Shown here one piece after another: positions 1 through 10,973 of a DNA stretch of 64,000 nt. Source of the DNA: Pyruvatibacter sp. GTDB lineage: Bacteria > Pseudomonadota > Alphaproteobacteria > CGMCC-115125. The notes under the pieces were generated by a model that saw only the letters and a program-made list of their open reading frames with translations, was not told the DNA's origin and ran no database searches. The position numbers were made by a program, and so were the translations under genes. Each line of letters begins with the position of its first letter. The first letter of the stretch is position 1. The stretch spans positions 124,001 to 188,000 of the forward strand of contig NZ_JAVJSC010000001.1 in assembly GCF_040219635.1 (NCBI RefSeq). Direction: 5' to 3'.

Positions 1-1
1 C

Positions 2-361
2 CCCTACCGCCTGATGGTCGCCACCCGCGCCGGTCGGGTCATCGGCTATGCGGCGTCAGTGCAGTACAGCGCACGTGCCGCCTACGACCAGACAGTAATG
101 GTCAGCATCTTTCTGCATAAGGACGAGCGGGGCAGGGGCACCGGCAAAGCCCTCTACAGGCACCTGTTTGCCGCTCTCGACGGCGAGCTTATCCACAGAC
201 TGGTAGCAGGCATTACACAGCCCAATCCGGCCTCTGAGGCGCTCCATGCAGGCTTCGGGTTCTCCCAATGTGGCCTGTTCGCCGAAGTGGGCTTCAAGTT
301 TGGCCGCTACTGGGATGTGGGCTGGTATGAACGACCGTTCAAACAGCCTGTCAAACAGTAG
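2..361 (+). CDS. GNAT family N-acetyltransferase, phosphinothricin acetyltransferase-like (5' end missing)
   Basis: This is the C-terminal part of a GNAT acetyltransferase; the reading frame is open to the left edge, so the N-terminus lies outside the window. The acetyl-CoA pyrophosphate-binding motif (R-G-R-G-T-G-K-A) follows a beta strand ending in IFLHKDERG. The C-terminus carries the EVGFKFGRYWDV pattern typical of the Pat/Bar/MnaT branch, which acetylates phosphinothricin, methionine sulfoximine or similar small amines. The true substrate cannot be read from sequence. It ends about 80 bases before a tRNA-Leu gene and is not obviously part of the tig cluster. An ATG at 14 is available but is probably internal, because family members have about 50 more residues upstream. 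Confidence 0.85.
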   Translation, partial: PYRLMVATRAGRVIGYAASVQYSARAAYDQTVMVSIFLHKDERGRGTGKALYRHLFAALDGELIHRLVAGITQPNPASEALHAGFGFSQCGLFAEVGFKFGRYWDVGWYERPFKQPVKQ

Positions 362-386
362 CTGAGCAATCTCGCGTGATGGCTGT

Positions 387-414
387 TTGCGTGCGGGCTT
401 TCATGGTGTAGAAA
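387..414 (+). promoter_or_regulatory. Possible promoter of tRNA-Leu
   Basis: TTGCGT at 387-392 and TAGAAA at 409-414 are separated by 16 bases and lie 25 bases before the tRNA. The match is moderate and the only support is position. Confidence 0.35.
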
Positions 415-438
415 GCGCACCGCCCGTCAGGCGGGTAT

Positions 439-523
439 GCGGGCGTGGTGGAATTGGTAGACACGCAAGATTTAGGTTCTTGTGCCGCAAGGTGTGGGGG
501 TTCAAGTCCCTCCGCCCGCACCA
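439..523 (+). tRNA. tRNA-Leu (anticodon UAG)
   Basis: The acceptor arms GCGGGCG (439-445) and CGCCCGC (513-519) pair perfectly and are followed by discriminator A and an encoded CCA. The anticodon loop TTTAGGT sits between CAAGA and TCTTG, giving anticodon TAG. The long variable arm and total length of 85 bases fit a class II tRNA. It would read CUN leucine codons. Confidence 0.96.
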
Positions 524-598
524 ACTCCTGACACTCTAATTTGCTGGCTTTTGGGCGCGCACCCCATGCGCTGCCCGTCATTCAAGCCCAGCGTCACG

Positions 599-622
599 GC
601 ACCGGACATATCTGTCTGGTGC
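599..622 (+). other. Hairpin in the tig leader
   Basis: GCACCGGACA (599-608) and TGTCTGGTGC (613-622) pair over 10 positions, with one G-T pair, around a TATC loop. It ends 27 bases before the tig start codon and has no T tract, so it looks like a 5'-UTR structure or operator rather than a terminator. Confidence 0.4.
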
Positions 623-649
623 GCCATATGAAACGGAATTGAGACGTCT

Positions 650-2122
650 ATGCAGGTCACCGAAACCCTCTCCGAAGGGCTCAAGCGCGAATTCAAGGTT
701 GTTGTCGAGGCAGCCGAACTCAACACCCGCCTGGATGCCAAGCTGGACGAAATCAAAGGTCAGGTGCAGCTCAAGGGCTTCCGCCCCGGCAAGGTGCCCA
801 AAGCACACCTGAAAAAGACCTATGGCAAGTCCGTGATGGGCGATGTCATTCAGGAGACCGTCGGCGAAACCTCCCAGAAAGCGATTGAGGAAAAAAACCT
901 CAAACCCGCCCTGCAACCCAATATTGAGCTTGAGGGCGACGTGGAGCCCGTGATCGAGGGCACCGCTGACCTCGCCTACAAGCTGACCTTCGAAATCATG
1001 CCCGATTTCGACCTGCCGGACTTCTCAAGCCTCAAGCTGACCCGCCCGGTTGTGGAAGTCTCCGACGAGGAGATTGACGAAGCGCTGGGCCGCATGGCCG
1101 CCCAGCAGCAGAGCTATGAGCCGAAGGATGACAAGGCCAAGGCGGATGAAGGCGACCGCCTGACCATTGATTTCCTTGGCAAGATCGACGGCGTGCCGTT
1201 CGACGGCGGTGCCGCTGAAGGCGCGTCACTGGTCATCGGCTCGGGCCAGTTCATTCCCGGCTTTGAAGAGCAGCTCAAGGGCGCCAAAAAAGGCGACGAG
1301 GTGCTGGTCAAGGTAACCTTCCCTGAGGAATACGGTGCTGAGAACCTGGCCGGCAAGGATGCCGAGTTCGACGTGACCGTGCAGGAAGTGGCAGGCCCCG
1401 CTGAAACGAAAATCGACGATGAGTTCGCCAAACAGATGGGCCTTGAAAGCCTCGATGCATTGAAAGAGGCCCTCAAGGGCCGCATGGGCGAAGATTATGC
1501 CCGTATCTCGCGCAGCCGCGTGAAGCGCTCCCTTCTGGATGAACTGGACGGCATTACCGATTTTGAACTGCCGCCGACAATGCTGGAGCAGGAGCTGGAG
1601 CAGATCATCCAGCAGGCGCAATCTGAGAAGGCACACAGCGCTGAGGACTATGATCCTGAGCACGATCACGATCATGACCACTCGGACGTTGAAATCACCG
1701 ACGAGGAGCGTGACGAGTACAAGACCATTGCCGGTCGCCGTGTGCGCCTTGGCCTGCTGTTGTCAGAGGTTGGCTCGCGCAACGAAATTACCGTGACGCA
1801 GGAAGAGGTAAACCGCGCTATTGCCGAGCAGGCCCGCAATTATCCGGGGCAGGAACAGCAGGTTTTCCAGTTCTACACCCAGAACCAGCAGGCCCAGGCT
1901 CAGCTTCGTGCGCCACTGTTTGAAGACAAGGTGGTGGATTACATCCTTGAGCTTGCCAAAGTGACCGATGAAAAAGTCACCCGCGAAGCCCTGCTCGAAG
2001 ACCCCGACGCGCCTGCGGAAGATGCCGTGGATGCAAAGGACGACAAGCCCAAAAAGAAGAAAGCCGCTGCCAAAAAGAAGACAGCGACAAAAAAGAAAGA
2101 CGCCAAGAAAAAAGACGACTAG
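650..2122 (+). CDS. tig: Trigger factor, ribosome-associated chaperone
   Basis: Trigger factor binds ribosomal protein L23 at the exit tunnel and shields nascent chains in the cytoplasm. The 490-residue protein has the ribosome-binding N-domain with the signature GFRPGKVP (residues 43-50), then an FKBP-type peptidyl-prolyl isomerase domain at about 160-250 (GDRLTIDFLG, PGFEEQL), then the helical substrate-binding domain. It is longer than the usual 430-450 residues. Two additions explain this: an acidic His-Asp run (HDHDHDH) near residue 340 inside the helical domain, and a Lys/Ala-rich tail over the last 25 or so residues. It heads the tig-clpP-clpX-lon cluster, so folding and degradation factors for new proteins are encoded together. 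Confidence 0.98.
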   Translation: MQVTETLSEGLKREFKVVVEAAELNTRLDAKLDEIKGQVQLKGFRPGKVPKAHLKKTYGKSVMGDVIQETVGETSQKAIEEKNLKPALQPNIELEGDVEPVIEGTADLAYKLTFEIMPDFDLPDFSSLKLTRPVVEVSDEEIDEALGRMAAQQQSYEPKDDKAKADEGDRLTIDFLGKIDGVPFDGGAAEGASLVIGSGQFIPGFEEQLKGAKKGDEVLVKVTFPEEYGAENLAGKDAEFDVTVQEVAGPAETKIDDEFAKQMGLESLDALKEALKGRMGEDYARISRSRVKRSLLDELDGITDFELPPTMLEQELEQIIQQAQSEKAHSAEDYDPEHDHDHDHSDVEITDEERDEYKTIAGRRVRLGLLLSEVGSRNEITVTQEEVNRAIAEQARNYPGQEQQVFQFYTQNQQAQAQLRAPLFEDKVVDYILELAKVTDEKVTREALLEDPDAPAEDAVDAKDDKPKKKKAAAKKKTATKKKDAKKKDD

Positions 2123-2188
2123 GTGCAGGCACGCAGCGTCCGGCCACCAATTCCGGGATGTTCCCGTTCCAGTGGCAACCCATCCAGT

Positions 2189-2349
2189 GTCACCCCGAAC
2201 TTGATCCGGGGTCCAGAGCGGCCCGGATCGCTGTTGCAGGTGGCTCAGGATTCCACGACCAGGTCGTGGAATGGCAAAAAGGGGGGGGGCTTAGTCGAAA
2301 CTGAACCATTTCCCGGCACTGCGCTTTCCCGGGTCAGGTCCGGGTGACG
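2189..2349. repeat. Palindromic repeat cluster of the CTTGA-loop family
   Basis: This fills most of the 402-base gap between tig and clpP. Three palindromes are visible. At 2193-2211, CCCCGAA and TCCGGGG flank the loop CTTGA with one mismatch. At 2250-2272, ATTCCACGACC and GGTCGTGGAAT form a perfect 11-base inverted repeat around one A. At 2328-2344, CCCGGG and TCCGGG flank TCAGG, which is the same element in the opposite orientation. A run of nine or more G lies at 2281. The outer copies face each other, so the block could fold as one large structure. Short open frames here look like read-through of repeat DNA, not genes. Confidence 0.7.
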
Positions 2350-2427
2350 GGAGCTTGGTGTGAATGCCCCCTTGCGGTTTCATTGCCCCGATAAATTGCC
2401 GGGCGGGATCAAAGAATCCTGCGTGCC

Positions 2428-2456
2428 TTTACGGTTTGGCCAGCAAACCCTATTTA
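2428..2456 (+). promoter_or_regulatory. Possible clpP promoter
   Basis: TTTACG (2428-2433) and TATTTA (2451-2456) are 17 bases apart, with the ClpP start codon about 70 bases on. The sequence CCCTATTTA at the -10 also somewhat resembles the RpoH -10 of alphaproteobacteria, which would suit a heat-shock protease gene. The match is weak. Confidence 0.3.
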
Positions 2457-2524
2457 ATGTGCAGCATCGCGATTCCGCGCGTCTTGCCTCCGCTTACCGC
2501 CTCCGCAACAAGGACCACGCCCAC

Positions 2525-3163
2525 ATGAACGATCCGATCGAAACCTATATGAACCTTGTGCCGATGGTGGTTGAGCAGACCAGCCGGGGCGAACGCGCCT
2601 ACGACATTTTCTCGCGGCTGCTGAAAGAACGGATCATTTTCGTGACCGGCGGCGTGGAAGACGGCATGGCCAGTCTGGTGACGGCGCAGCTTCTGTTTCT
2701 CGAATCCGAGAACCCGAAAAAAGAAATATCGATGTACATCAACTCGCCCGGCGGCATCGTGACCTCCGGCATGGCGATTTACGACACCATGCAGTTCATT
2801 CGCCCGAAGATCTCCACATTGTGCATAGGTCAGGCGGCGTCCATGGGATCCTTGCTGCTCGCGGCAGGCGAAAAGGACATGCGATTCGCGCTGCCGAATG
2901 CGCGCATCATGGTTCACCAGCCATCAGGCGGCTTTCAGGGCCAGGCGTCGGATATCGAGATTCATGCCCGCGAAGTGCTCGCGTTGCGTGAGCGGATGAA
3001 TGACATCTACGTGAAACACACAGGCCAATCCATGGACGCGGTTCAGGAGGCACTGGAGCGGGATAACTTCATGACACCTGAATCTGCCAAGGATTTCGGT
3101 ATCATAGACGCTGTTATGGACAGCCGACCCGGCGATCCTGCCGACGAAGCCAAGGCCGCCTGA
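2525..3163 (+). CDS. clpP: ATP-dependent Clp protease proteolytic subunit
   Basis: ClpP forms the 14-subunit serine protease chamber that degrades proteins unfolded by ClpX or ClpA. From ATG 2525 the product has 212 residues and begins close to the mature family N-terminus ([18 protein letters not shown]). The catalytic triad is visible as Ser106 in GQAASMGS, His131 in MVHQPSGG and Asp180 in LERDNF. The frame extends upstream to an ATG at 2360, but that would add 55 residues unlike any ClpP and would cross the repeat block and the likely promoter, so 2525 was chosen. clpX follows after a 308-base gap. Confidence 0.97.
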   Translation: MNDPIETYMNLVPMVVEQTSRGERAYDIFSRLLKERIIFVTGGVEDGMASLVTAQLLFLESENPKKEISMYINSPGGIVTSGMAIYDTMQFIRPKISTLCIGQAASMGSLLLAAGEKDMRFALPNARIMVHQPSGGFQGQASDIEIHAREVLALRERMNDIYVKHTGQSMDAVQEALERDNFMTPESAKDFGIIDAVMDSRPGDPADEAKAA

Positions 3164-3471
3164 CCCAAAAATCCGCCTGTTTCGGGTCAGTTTGCAGGCC
3201 TGCCTTGATTTTGTGCACCTTGATTAAGGTAAAGGCCGCTCCACCTTGTTCTTAACCGGGTGTTGATCGGCCTTTGTCTATCGTGGTCGAATGAAACCTT
3301 GGGATTCGCCGGTGCCGCTTTTCCTGTTGCCGACCGTTCATATTGGCTGGCTTAGCATTTGCAGGATTTTCAGGCGCACTTTGGCGCAAACGAACGAGAC
3401 AGCGGCCACTACTGGTCGCGCAGACAAATCGGAAGAACCCCAGATACCGGGGCCACTTGGGAAAAGTCTTT
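3164..3471 (+). other. clpP-clpX intergenic region
   Basis: This 308-base gap holds no gene I can support. CTGACCC (3160-3166) can pair with GGGTCAG (3184-3190) directly after the clpP stop, but the 17-base loop and lack of a T tract make it a poor terminator. An upstream in-frame extension of clpX (from 3343) is open but has no homology to ClpX. A clpX promoter is probable here, but no -35/-10 pair stands out. Confidence 0.5.
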
Positions 3472-4749
3472 ATGAGCAAAGTCACCGGCGGCGGCAGCAG
3501 CGATCCAAAAAACACTCTCTACTGCTCGTTCTGCGGAAAGAGCCAGCATGAAGTGCGCAAGCTGATTGCCGGGCCAACGGTTTTCATCTGTGATGAATGC
3601 GTTGAACTGTGCATGGACATCATCCGCGAGGAAAACAAATCCTCGCTGGTGAAATCCACTGACGGTGTGCCGACGCCCGCCGACATCAATGCAGTGCTCG
3701 ATGAATATGTAATCGGTCAGGCCCATGCCAAGCGCGTGCTGGCAGTGGCTGTGCACAACCACTACAAGCGGCTTGGCCACGCCTCCAAGAACTCCGAAGT
3801 GGAACTGGCCAAATCCAACATCTTGCTCATTGGCCCCACGGGCTGCGGCAAGACGCTGCTGGCACAAACGCTGGCACGCATTCTGGACGTGCCGTTCACC
3901 ATGGCCGATGCCACCACCCTGACCGAAGCAGGCTATGTGGGCGAGGATGTTGAAAACATCATTCTCAAGCTGTTGCAGTCTGCCGACTACAATGTGGAAC
4001 GCGCTCAGCGCGGCATCGTTTACATCGACGAAGTGGACAAGATTTCCCGCAAGTCTGACAACCCGTCCATCACCCGCGACGTATCGGGTGAGGGTGTGCA
4101 GCAGGCATTGCTGAAAATCATGGAAGGCACCGTTGCCAGCGTGCCGCCTCAGGGCGGGCGCAAGCACCCGCAGCAGGAGTTCCTGCAGGTTGATACAACC
4201 AACATCCTGTTCATATGCGGTGGTGCATTTGCGGGGCTTGAAAAGATCATCGGCAAGCGCGGCAAGTCCACATCCATCGGCTTTTCAGCCCAGGTGGAAG
4301 CCGAAGACGACCGCAAGACCGGCGAATTGCTGAAAGGCATTGAGCCCGAAGACCTGTTGAAGTTTGGTCTTATTCCTGAGTTTGTCGGCCGCGTACCGGT
4401 TCTGGCAACGCTGGAAGACCTCGATTCCGACGCGCTCATCCAAATCCTCACCGAGCCCAAAAACGCGCTGGTGAAGCAGTATCAGCGTCTGTTCGAGATG
4501 GAAGACACCGCCCTGACCTTCACCGAAGAAGCGCTCAAGGAAATTTCACTGAAAGCCATTGAGCGCAAGACCGGTGCCCGTGGTCTGCGCTCCATCCTTG
4601 AGGCCATTCTGCTTGAAACCATGTTTGAGTTGCCGGGCCTCGATGGTGTGGAAGAAGTGGTGATCTCCGGCGATGTCGTCGAAGGCCGTGCTCAGCCACT
4701 TTACATCTATGCCGAGCGCCCGGCTGAAGAAGCAGACGCAAGCGCCTAG
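3472..4749 (+). CDS. clpX: ATP-dependent Clp protease ATP-binding subunit ClpX
   Basis: ClpX is the hexameric AAA+ unfoldase that recognises tagged substrates, such as ssrA-tagged chains, and threads them into ClpP. From ATG 3472 the protein has 425 residues, the usual family size. It starts with a zinc-binding domain whose four cysteines lie in CSFCGK and CDECVELC. The AAA+ module has Walker A GPTGCGKT, Walker [11 protein letters not shown] and an [18 protein letters not shown] segment. The C-terminal small domain includes [10 protein letters not shown]. Upstream in-frame codons from 3343 are not ClpX-like and were left out. Confidence 0.98.
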   Translation: MSKVTGGGSSDPKNTLYCSFCGKSQHEVRKLIAGPTVFICDECVELCMDIIREENKSSLVKSTDGVPTPADINAVLDEYVIGQAHAKRVLAVAVHNHYKRLGHASKNSEVELAKSNILLIGPTGCGKTLLAQTLARILDVPFTMADATTLTEAGYVGEDVENIILKLLQSADYNVERAQRGIVYIDEVDKISRKSDNPSITRDVSGEGVQQALLKIMEGTVASVPPQGGRKHPQQEFLQVDTTNILFICGGAFAGLEKIIGKRGKSTSIGFSAQVEAEDDRKTGELLKGIEPEDLLKFGLIPEFVGRVPVLATLEDLDSDALIQILTEPKNALVKQYQRLFEMEDTALTFTEEALKEISLKAIERKTGARGLRSILEAILLETMFELPGLDGVEEVVISGDVVEGRAQPLYIYAERPAEEADASA

Positions 4750-4786
4750 TACATTTGTGTCAGCGCGCGCGGGACACCACCTGGCC

Positions 4787-4816
4787 TTGAAGCCCCGCGC
4801 CGGCGCACCAGATATA
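4787..4816 (+). promoter_or_regulatory. Possible lon promoter
   Basis: TTGAAG (4787-4792, within CCTTGAAG) and GATATA (4811-4816) are 18 bases apart in the 228-base clpX-lon gap. The CTTGAA-like -35 would suit either the housekeeping factor or RpoH. It leaves a leader of about 155 bases. This is inferred from the motif only. Confidence 0.35.
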
Positions 4817-4977
4817 GAGGCGTAGCGCGGTGCGTCCTGCACGGCCGCAGCTTCTCATACGTGTTGAAATCCGGGTTTTGATGCCCGCCGTCGCCTGATC
4901 TTTGGCGGGGGCAGAGCAGCAGCGTTAAGCCCGCCAGGATGCCTCATGCGAGGGTCCGCAACTCAAGGTGACTTTGT

Positions 4978-7458
<2,481 letters not shown>

Positions 7459-7498
7459 GCCCACTGGATTGGGTCAAATGGCCTGATTCGAAAAACCG

Positions 7499-7534
7499 CG
7501 GGCGGCGAGACATTTTGGCCTCGTCGCCCGTTTT
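7499..7534 (+). terminator. Rho-independent terminator of lon
   Basis: An 11-base-pair stem, CGGGCGGCGAG (7499-7509) with CTCGTCGCCCG (7520-7530), has one G-T pair, a 10-base loop, and is followed at once by TTTT. Confidence 0.85.
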
Positions 7535-7667
7535 CGTGGAATGAACCGCTAAGTGCCTGATTTTTAATGACTTCTTGTCAGAGTTTGAGAAGCCAACATC
7601 GGCCAGAGAAATATCAGTAAAATCAATGCGTTAGACTTCTTTTGCCCCTCACCGTGAATCGCTGTTT

Positions 7668-7691
7668 ATGGTGCGGCGCACCATCTTTTTT
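7668..7691 (+). terminator. Second hairpin with T tract, between lon and hupB
   Basis: ATGGTGC (7668-7674) pairs perfectly with GCACCAT (7678-7684) around GGC and is followed by CTTTTTT. It lies about 135 bases beyond the lon terminator, in a stretch (7540-7690) noticeably richer in A and T than its surroundings. It could end a small untranslated transcript or back up the lon terminator. No gene is visible between the two hairpins. Confidence 0.5.
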
Positions 7692-7714
7692 CCCTGTTTT
7701 CTGCGGAAAAGCCC

Positions 7715-7743
7715 TTGGGTGGGCCGAAGCGCGGGGCTAGTCT
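7715..7743 (+). promoter_or_regulatory. Possible hupB promoter
   Basis: TTGGGT (7715-7720) and TAGTCT (7738-7743) are separated by 17 bases and lie 45 bases before the HU start codon. The fit is moderate and the spacing is ideal. Confidence 0.4.
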
Positions 7744-7787
7744 CAAAAGCCTAAACCGCACCACATTCAAAGCGATGGGGCATCAAA

Positions 7788-8063
7788 GTGAATAAGAACG
7801 ATCTGATTGCAGAAGTGGCCGACCAGTCCGGCCTGTCAAAGAGCGACGCCACCCAGGCGGTCGAAAGCGTTTTTGACCAAATCACCAAAACCCTTCAGGG
7901 CGGTGATGAGGTTCGGATCGTTGGGTTCGGCACCTTCAGCGTGTCGCAGCGCGCCGCCAGCGAGGGTCGTAACCCCCGCACCGGCGAAAAAATCCAGATT
8001 CCAGCCTCCAAGCAGCCCAAGTTCAAGGCTGGCAAAGGCCTCAAGGATGCCGTGAATAGCTGA
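7788..8063 (+). CDS. hupB: DNA-binding protein HU-beta
   Basis: HU is a small dimeric histone-like protein that bends and compacts DNA in the nucleoid. The 91-residue product has the full HU fold: MNKNDLIAEVADQSGLSKSDA at the N-terminus, the core GDEVRIVGFGTFSV, and the DNA-binding arm with the hallmark RNPRTG inside GRNPRTGEKIQIPA. It starts with GTG at 7788, the only start that gives a full-length protein. Its place after lon matches the gene order in many proteobacteria. It has its own flanking terminators and is probably monocistronic. Confidence 0.98.
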   Translation: MNKNDLIAEVADQSGLSKSDATQAVESVFDQITKTLQGGDEVRIVGFGTFSVSQRAASEGRNPRTGEKIQIPASKQPKFKAGKGLKDAVNS

Positions 8064-8093
8064 CGCTGTTTGCGCGCCTTACCGCGACGGAAC

Positions 8094-8144
8094 AACACAG
8101 CGGCCGGCACACCCTGTTATTGGGTGGCTGGCCGTTCGTGTTTT
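8094..8144 (+). terminator. Terminator of hupB
   Basis: CGGCC at 8101 pairs with GGCCG ending at 8134 in an interrupted stem that also includes CACCC and GGGTG around TGTTATT. Outside it, AACAC (8094-8098) pairs with GTGTT (8138-8142), and the T run ends at 8144. Confidence 0.7.
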
Positions 8145-8210
8145 CGCCCGCTTTTTTGCTGGGCTGTTGCCCGGCCGCAGAATGTTTTGCGCAAAAATCA
8201 TGACTGACCC

Positions 8211-8239
8211 TTGGCGAATGGCCGCGGCTGGCGTATGTC
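8211..8239 (+). promoter_or_regulatory. Possible promoter of tRNA-Val
   Basis: TTGGCG (8211-8216) and TATGTC (8234-8239) are 17 bases apart, about 42 bases before the tRNA. Confidence 0.4.
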
Positions 8240-8281
8240 CTGCGTGTCGCGCGGCCACGCAGTGGGCTGTAGCGGCCTGTG

Positions 8282-8357
8282 GGGCGGTTAGCTCAGCTGG
8301 AAGAGCATCTCGTTTACACCGAGAGGGTCGGCGGTTCGAGCCCGTCACCGCCCACCA
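8282..8357 (+). tRNA. tRNA-Val (anticodon UAC)
   Basis: Acceptor arms GGGCGGT (8282-8288) and ACCGCCC (8347-8353) pair. The anticodon loop TTTACAC lies between TCTCG and CGAGA, giving TAC. The T-arm GGCGG-TTCGAGC-CCGTC is standard, and discriminator A and CCA are encoded. Total length is 76 bases. Confidence 0.96.
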
Positions 8358-8579
8358 TTTTCGCACTTTTGCACCCACGTCAGTCTCGCTGCGCTCCTCC
8401 CGTTTATGGTGGAGGGCGAAAAGCCCAGTCCGCGGTCGCGGCCTATGTGTGCACCATTCCGACACCCGTTTAGCGTCGTCTTAACCTCAATCAGTCAGAC
8501 TTTCCGTCATCACAACCTGCGGCGAGAGTGACAGGCCCGTTGCCGCGCGGGCGTGCCCAATATCAAAAGGCCCCGGCAC

Positions 8580-10973
8580 ATGACGGACCGGTCCACCAGC
8601 GCCCCCGACACACAGAACACGGGCCTGCCCGATATTGACTGGTTGCCTGCACCCATGTTGCTGCTTGATGGCACCGGCAACTGCCTGGCTGCCTCGCAGG
8701 GGGCGGCTGATCTGCTGGGCACCCGCCGCAAAGACCTGCTGAATGACGGCTGGTTGCATCATTTTGAAAATGCCACGGCCAACATCCGCTGGATTGCCTC
8801 CATGGCGCGGATTGAAGGCGGAGCACCGGCGCTGGAACTGCATACCGGCCCAACGCGCCGCCGGTTTCGCCTCGCATTCAAGCCGGTGCCCGGTGTGCCC
8901 CACACCCTCAGCGTTACCCTTGCTGAAACCACCGCCGAGCGCGCAGCCATTGAGTCCAGTGCGCATCACAAGACCCTGCTCGACCGCGTGCAGAACATCA
9001 GCTCCACCGGCTACTGGCGTTACGAAGTGGCGACCGGGCAGGTGGTATGGTCTGACCGGGTGTTCGAAATCCACGGGATGGAGCCCGACCCGGCAGGCGT
9101 CACCATTGACCAAGCTGTGGCGGCGTATCATCCCGATGACCGCCAGCGCGTGCGCGATTGCATTTCCCACAGCATCGAAACCGGCGCGCCGTTTGATTTT
9201 GACCTGCGCATCGTGCGGGCCGACGGCTCGCTGCGCCATGTCATTGCGCGCGGCGAGGTGGATGGGGCTCACGATATCGGCAGCTGCCGCCTGTTCGGGG
9301 TGTTTCAGGATGTAACCGATGAGCGCGACCGCGCGCAGGCTAGCCGCATAACCCAGGAGCGCTTGTCGCTGGTGGTCAAGGCATCCCGCGACGGTGTGTG
9401 GGACTGGCGCTATGGCTCGGACGAAGTGTTTTACTCCGACCGCTTCAAGGAGATTTTGGGGCTGTCCGAGCCGGGCAACCTGATGTCAGTCGAGCGCGCC
9501 AAATCACTTATTCATCCAGACGATCTGGAAACCTATTCGGCGCTGGTGGTTGCGCATCTTGAGGGTCACAAGCGCTGCGATGCCGAAATACGCCTGATGC
9601 AGCCGGATGGCGGTTTTATATGGACAGAGATCAAAGCCGTTGCTGCGTTTGATGACAACGGCAACGCCACCCGCATCGTCGGCACGGTGGGCGATATTTC
9701 CGCCCGCAAGGAAGCTGAAAGCCGTATGCGCAAGGCACGTGCTGATGCGCTGGCGGCAAGCGACGCCAAATCGAAGTTTATCGCCACCGCCAGCCATGAA
9801 CTGCGCACACCCCTCAACGGTGTGCTTGGTATGCTCGACTTGTTGGCGAACGCGCAACTTGATGCAGACCAGCAGCCGCTGGTGGAAACCGCTGCTGAAA
9901 GTGCCCGCAGCCTGCTGGCCATCCTCGATGACTTGCTCGACCTGTCGAAACTCGACGCCGACCGGCTTGAACTTAACCCGGTGGCGTTCGACCCCGTGCG
10001 CCATGTACAAAGCGTGGTGGACCTGTTCGCGCCTTCCGCCGCCAAGCGCAATGTTGATCTGTTCTTCGATGCTGCGGATAACCTTCCCGAAACCCTGGTG
10101 GCCGATCAGGCACGGCTTCGGCAGGTGTTGACCAACCTCGTCGGCAATGCCGTCAAGTTCACCTCCGCAGGGTCCATCCGCGTGAGTGCCGAAGTTATTG
10201 AGGCTGAGGGAATTGCCGCGCCCAGCAAGCGACGTCTGCGCTATTGCATCGCCGACACCGGCATTGGCATCGCACCTGAGATGCAGCAAAAGCTGTTTCA
10301 GCCATATGCTCAGGGCAGCAATCGCACCGCAGAAACCTACGGCGGCACTGGTCTTGGCCTTGCCATTTGCAAGCAGCTTGTTGAACGCATGGGCGGCACA
10401 ATCGGCGTTGAAAGCGCGCCGGGTCAGGGCAGCCGGTTCTGGTTTACGCTTGATGCCGTTTCTCCGGATGCCATTACCGACGCCGACGAAATGCCGACGA
10501 AGACTGCGGATTCCGTCTGCGAAGAGACTAACCGCTCCTTGCATGTGCTGATTGCCGAAGACAATGCCGTCAACCAGCGCGTGATCACCGCCATGGTGTC
10601 GCGCCTTGGCTGTACGTTCGAGGTGGTGACTGATGGTATTGAAGCGGTAGAGGCTGTGCGCCGGGGCAACTTCGATGCAGTGCTGATGGACATTCAGATG
10701 CCGCGCATGGACGGTGTTATGGCCACCCGGCTCATTCGCGAGGAAGAGCAGGGGACAGGGCGAGCAGTACCCATTATTGCCATCACCGCCCACGCCATGC
10801 GCGGCACACGCGACGACTACCTGAAAGCCGGCATGACCGACTTCGTGCCCAAGCCCATTGAAGTGAAATCACTGGCGCTGGCGCTTCATGCGGTTGCCAA
10901 AAAACACGCTCCCGAAGAGGCGCAAACCGCTGCCTCCGATTTATCCCCGGTATCTACCGCTCAGAGCGCTTGA
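8580..10973 (+). CDS. Hybrid sensor histidine kinase / response regulator with PAS domains
   Basis: This is a soluble hybrid two-component kinase of 797 residues. The N-terminal half holds three PAS-type sensor segments: a short one near residues 15-110, and two PAS_3-like ones at about 135-250 (GYWRYEVATGQVVWSDRVFEI) and 260-385 (GVWDWRYG, VFYSDRFKEILG). The HisKA domain follows with phospho-acceptor His406 in ATASHELRTPL, then the HATPase with DTGIGI and GTGLGL. A C-terminal receiver has its phospho-Asp at about 704 (VLMDIQMPRMDG) and the conserved Lys in FVPKPI. No membrane span or signal peptide is seen, so it senses something inside the cell. No partner regulator or phosphotransferase lies nearby. 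GTG 8553 is an alternative start; ATG 8580 was preferred for AAGG nine bases upstream. Confidence 0.92.
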   Translation: MTDRSTSAPDTQNTGLPDIDWLPAPMLLLDGTGNCLAASQGAADLLGTRRKDLLNDGWLHHFENATANIRWIASMARIEGGAPALELHTGPTRRRFRLAFKPVPGVPHTLSVTLAETTAERAAIESSAHHKTLLDRVQNISSTGYWRYEVATGQVVWSDRVFEIHGMEPDPAGVTIDQAVAAYHPDDRQRVRDCISHSIETGAPFDFDLRIVRADGSLRHVIARGEVDGAHDIGSCRLFGVFQDVTDERDRAQASRITQERLSLVVKASRDGVWDWRYGSDEVFYSDRFKEILGLSEPGNLMSVERAKSLIHPDDLETYSALVVAHLEGHKRCDAEIRLMQPDGGFIWTEIKAVAAFDDNGNATRIVGTVGDISARKEAESRMRKARADALAASDAKSKFIATASHELRTPLNGVLGMLDLLANAQLDADQQPLVETAAESARSLLAILDDLLDLSKLDADRLELNPVAFDPVRHVQSVVDLFAPSAAKRNVDLFFDAADNLPETLVADQARLRQVLTNLVGNAVKFTSAGSIRVSAEVIEAEGIAAPSKRRLRYCIADTGIGIAPEMQQKLFQPYAQGSNRTAETYGGTGLGLAICKQLVERMGGTIGVESAPGQGSRFWFTLDAVSPDAITDADEMPTKTADSVCEETNRSLHVLIAEDNAVNQRVITAMVSRLGCTFEVVTDGIEAVEAVRRGNFDAVLMDIQMPRMDGVMATRLIREEEQGTGRAVPIIAITAHAMRGTRDDYLKAGMTDFVPKPIEVKSLALALHAVAKKHAPEEAQTAASDLSPVSTAQSA

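Noticed and set aside
2123..2347. Short plus-strand frame after tig
   Set aside because: It runs entirely through palindromic repeat DNA and a poly-G run, with no ribosome-binding site.
3160..3190. clpP terminator
   Set aside because: The CTGACCC/GGGTCAG stem has a 17-base loop and no T tract, so it is too weak to call as a terminator.
9504..10793. 429-codon minus-strand frame opposite the hybrid kinase
   Set aside because: It is antisense to the HisKA, HATPase and receiver motifs, which are certain; its own product is a His/Gly-rich string without family features.
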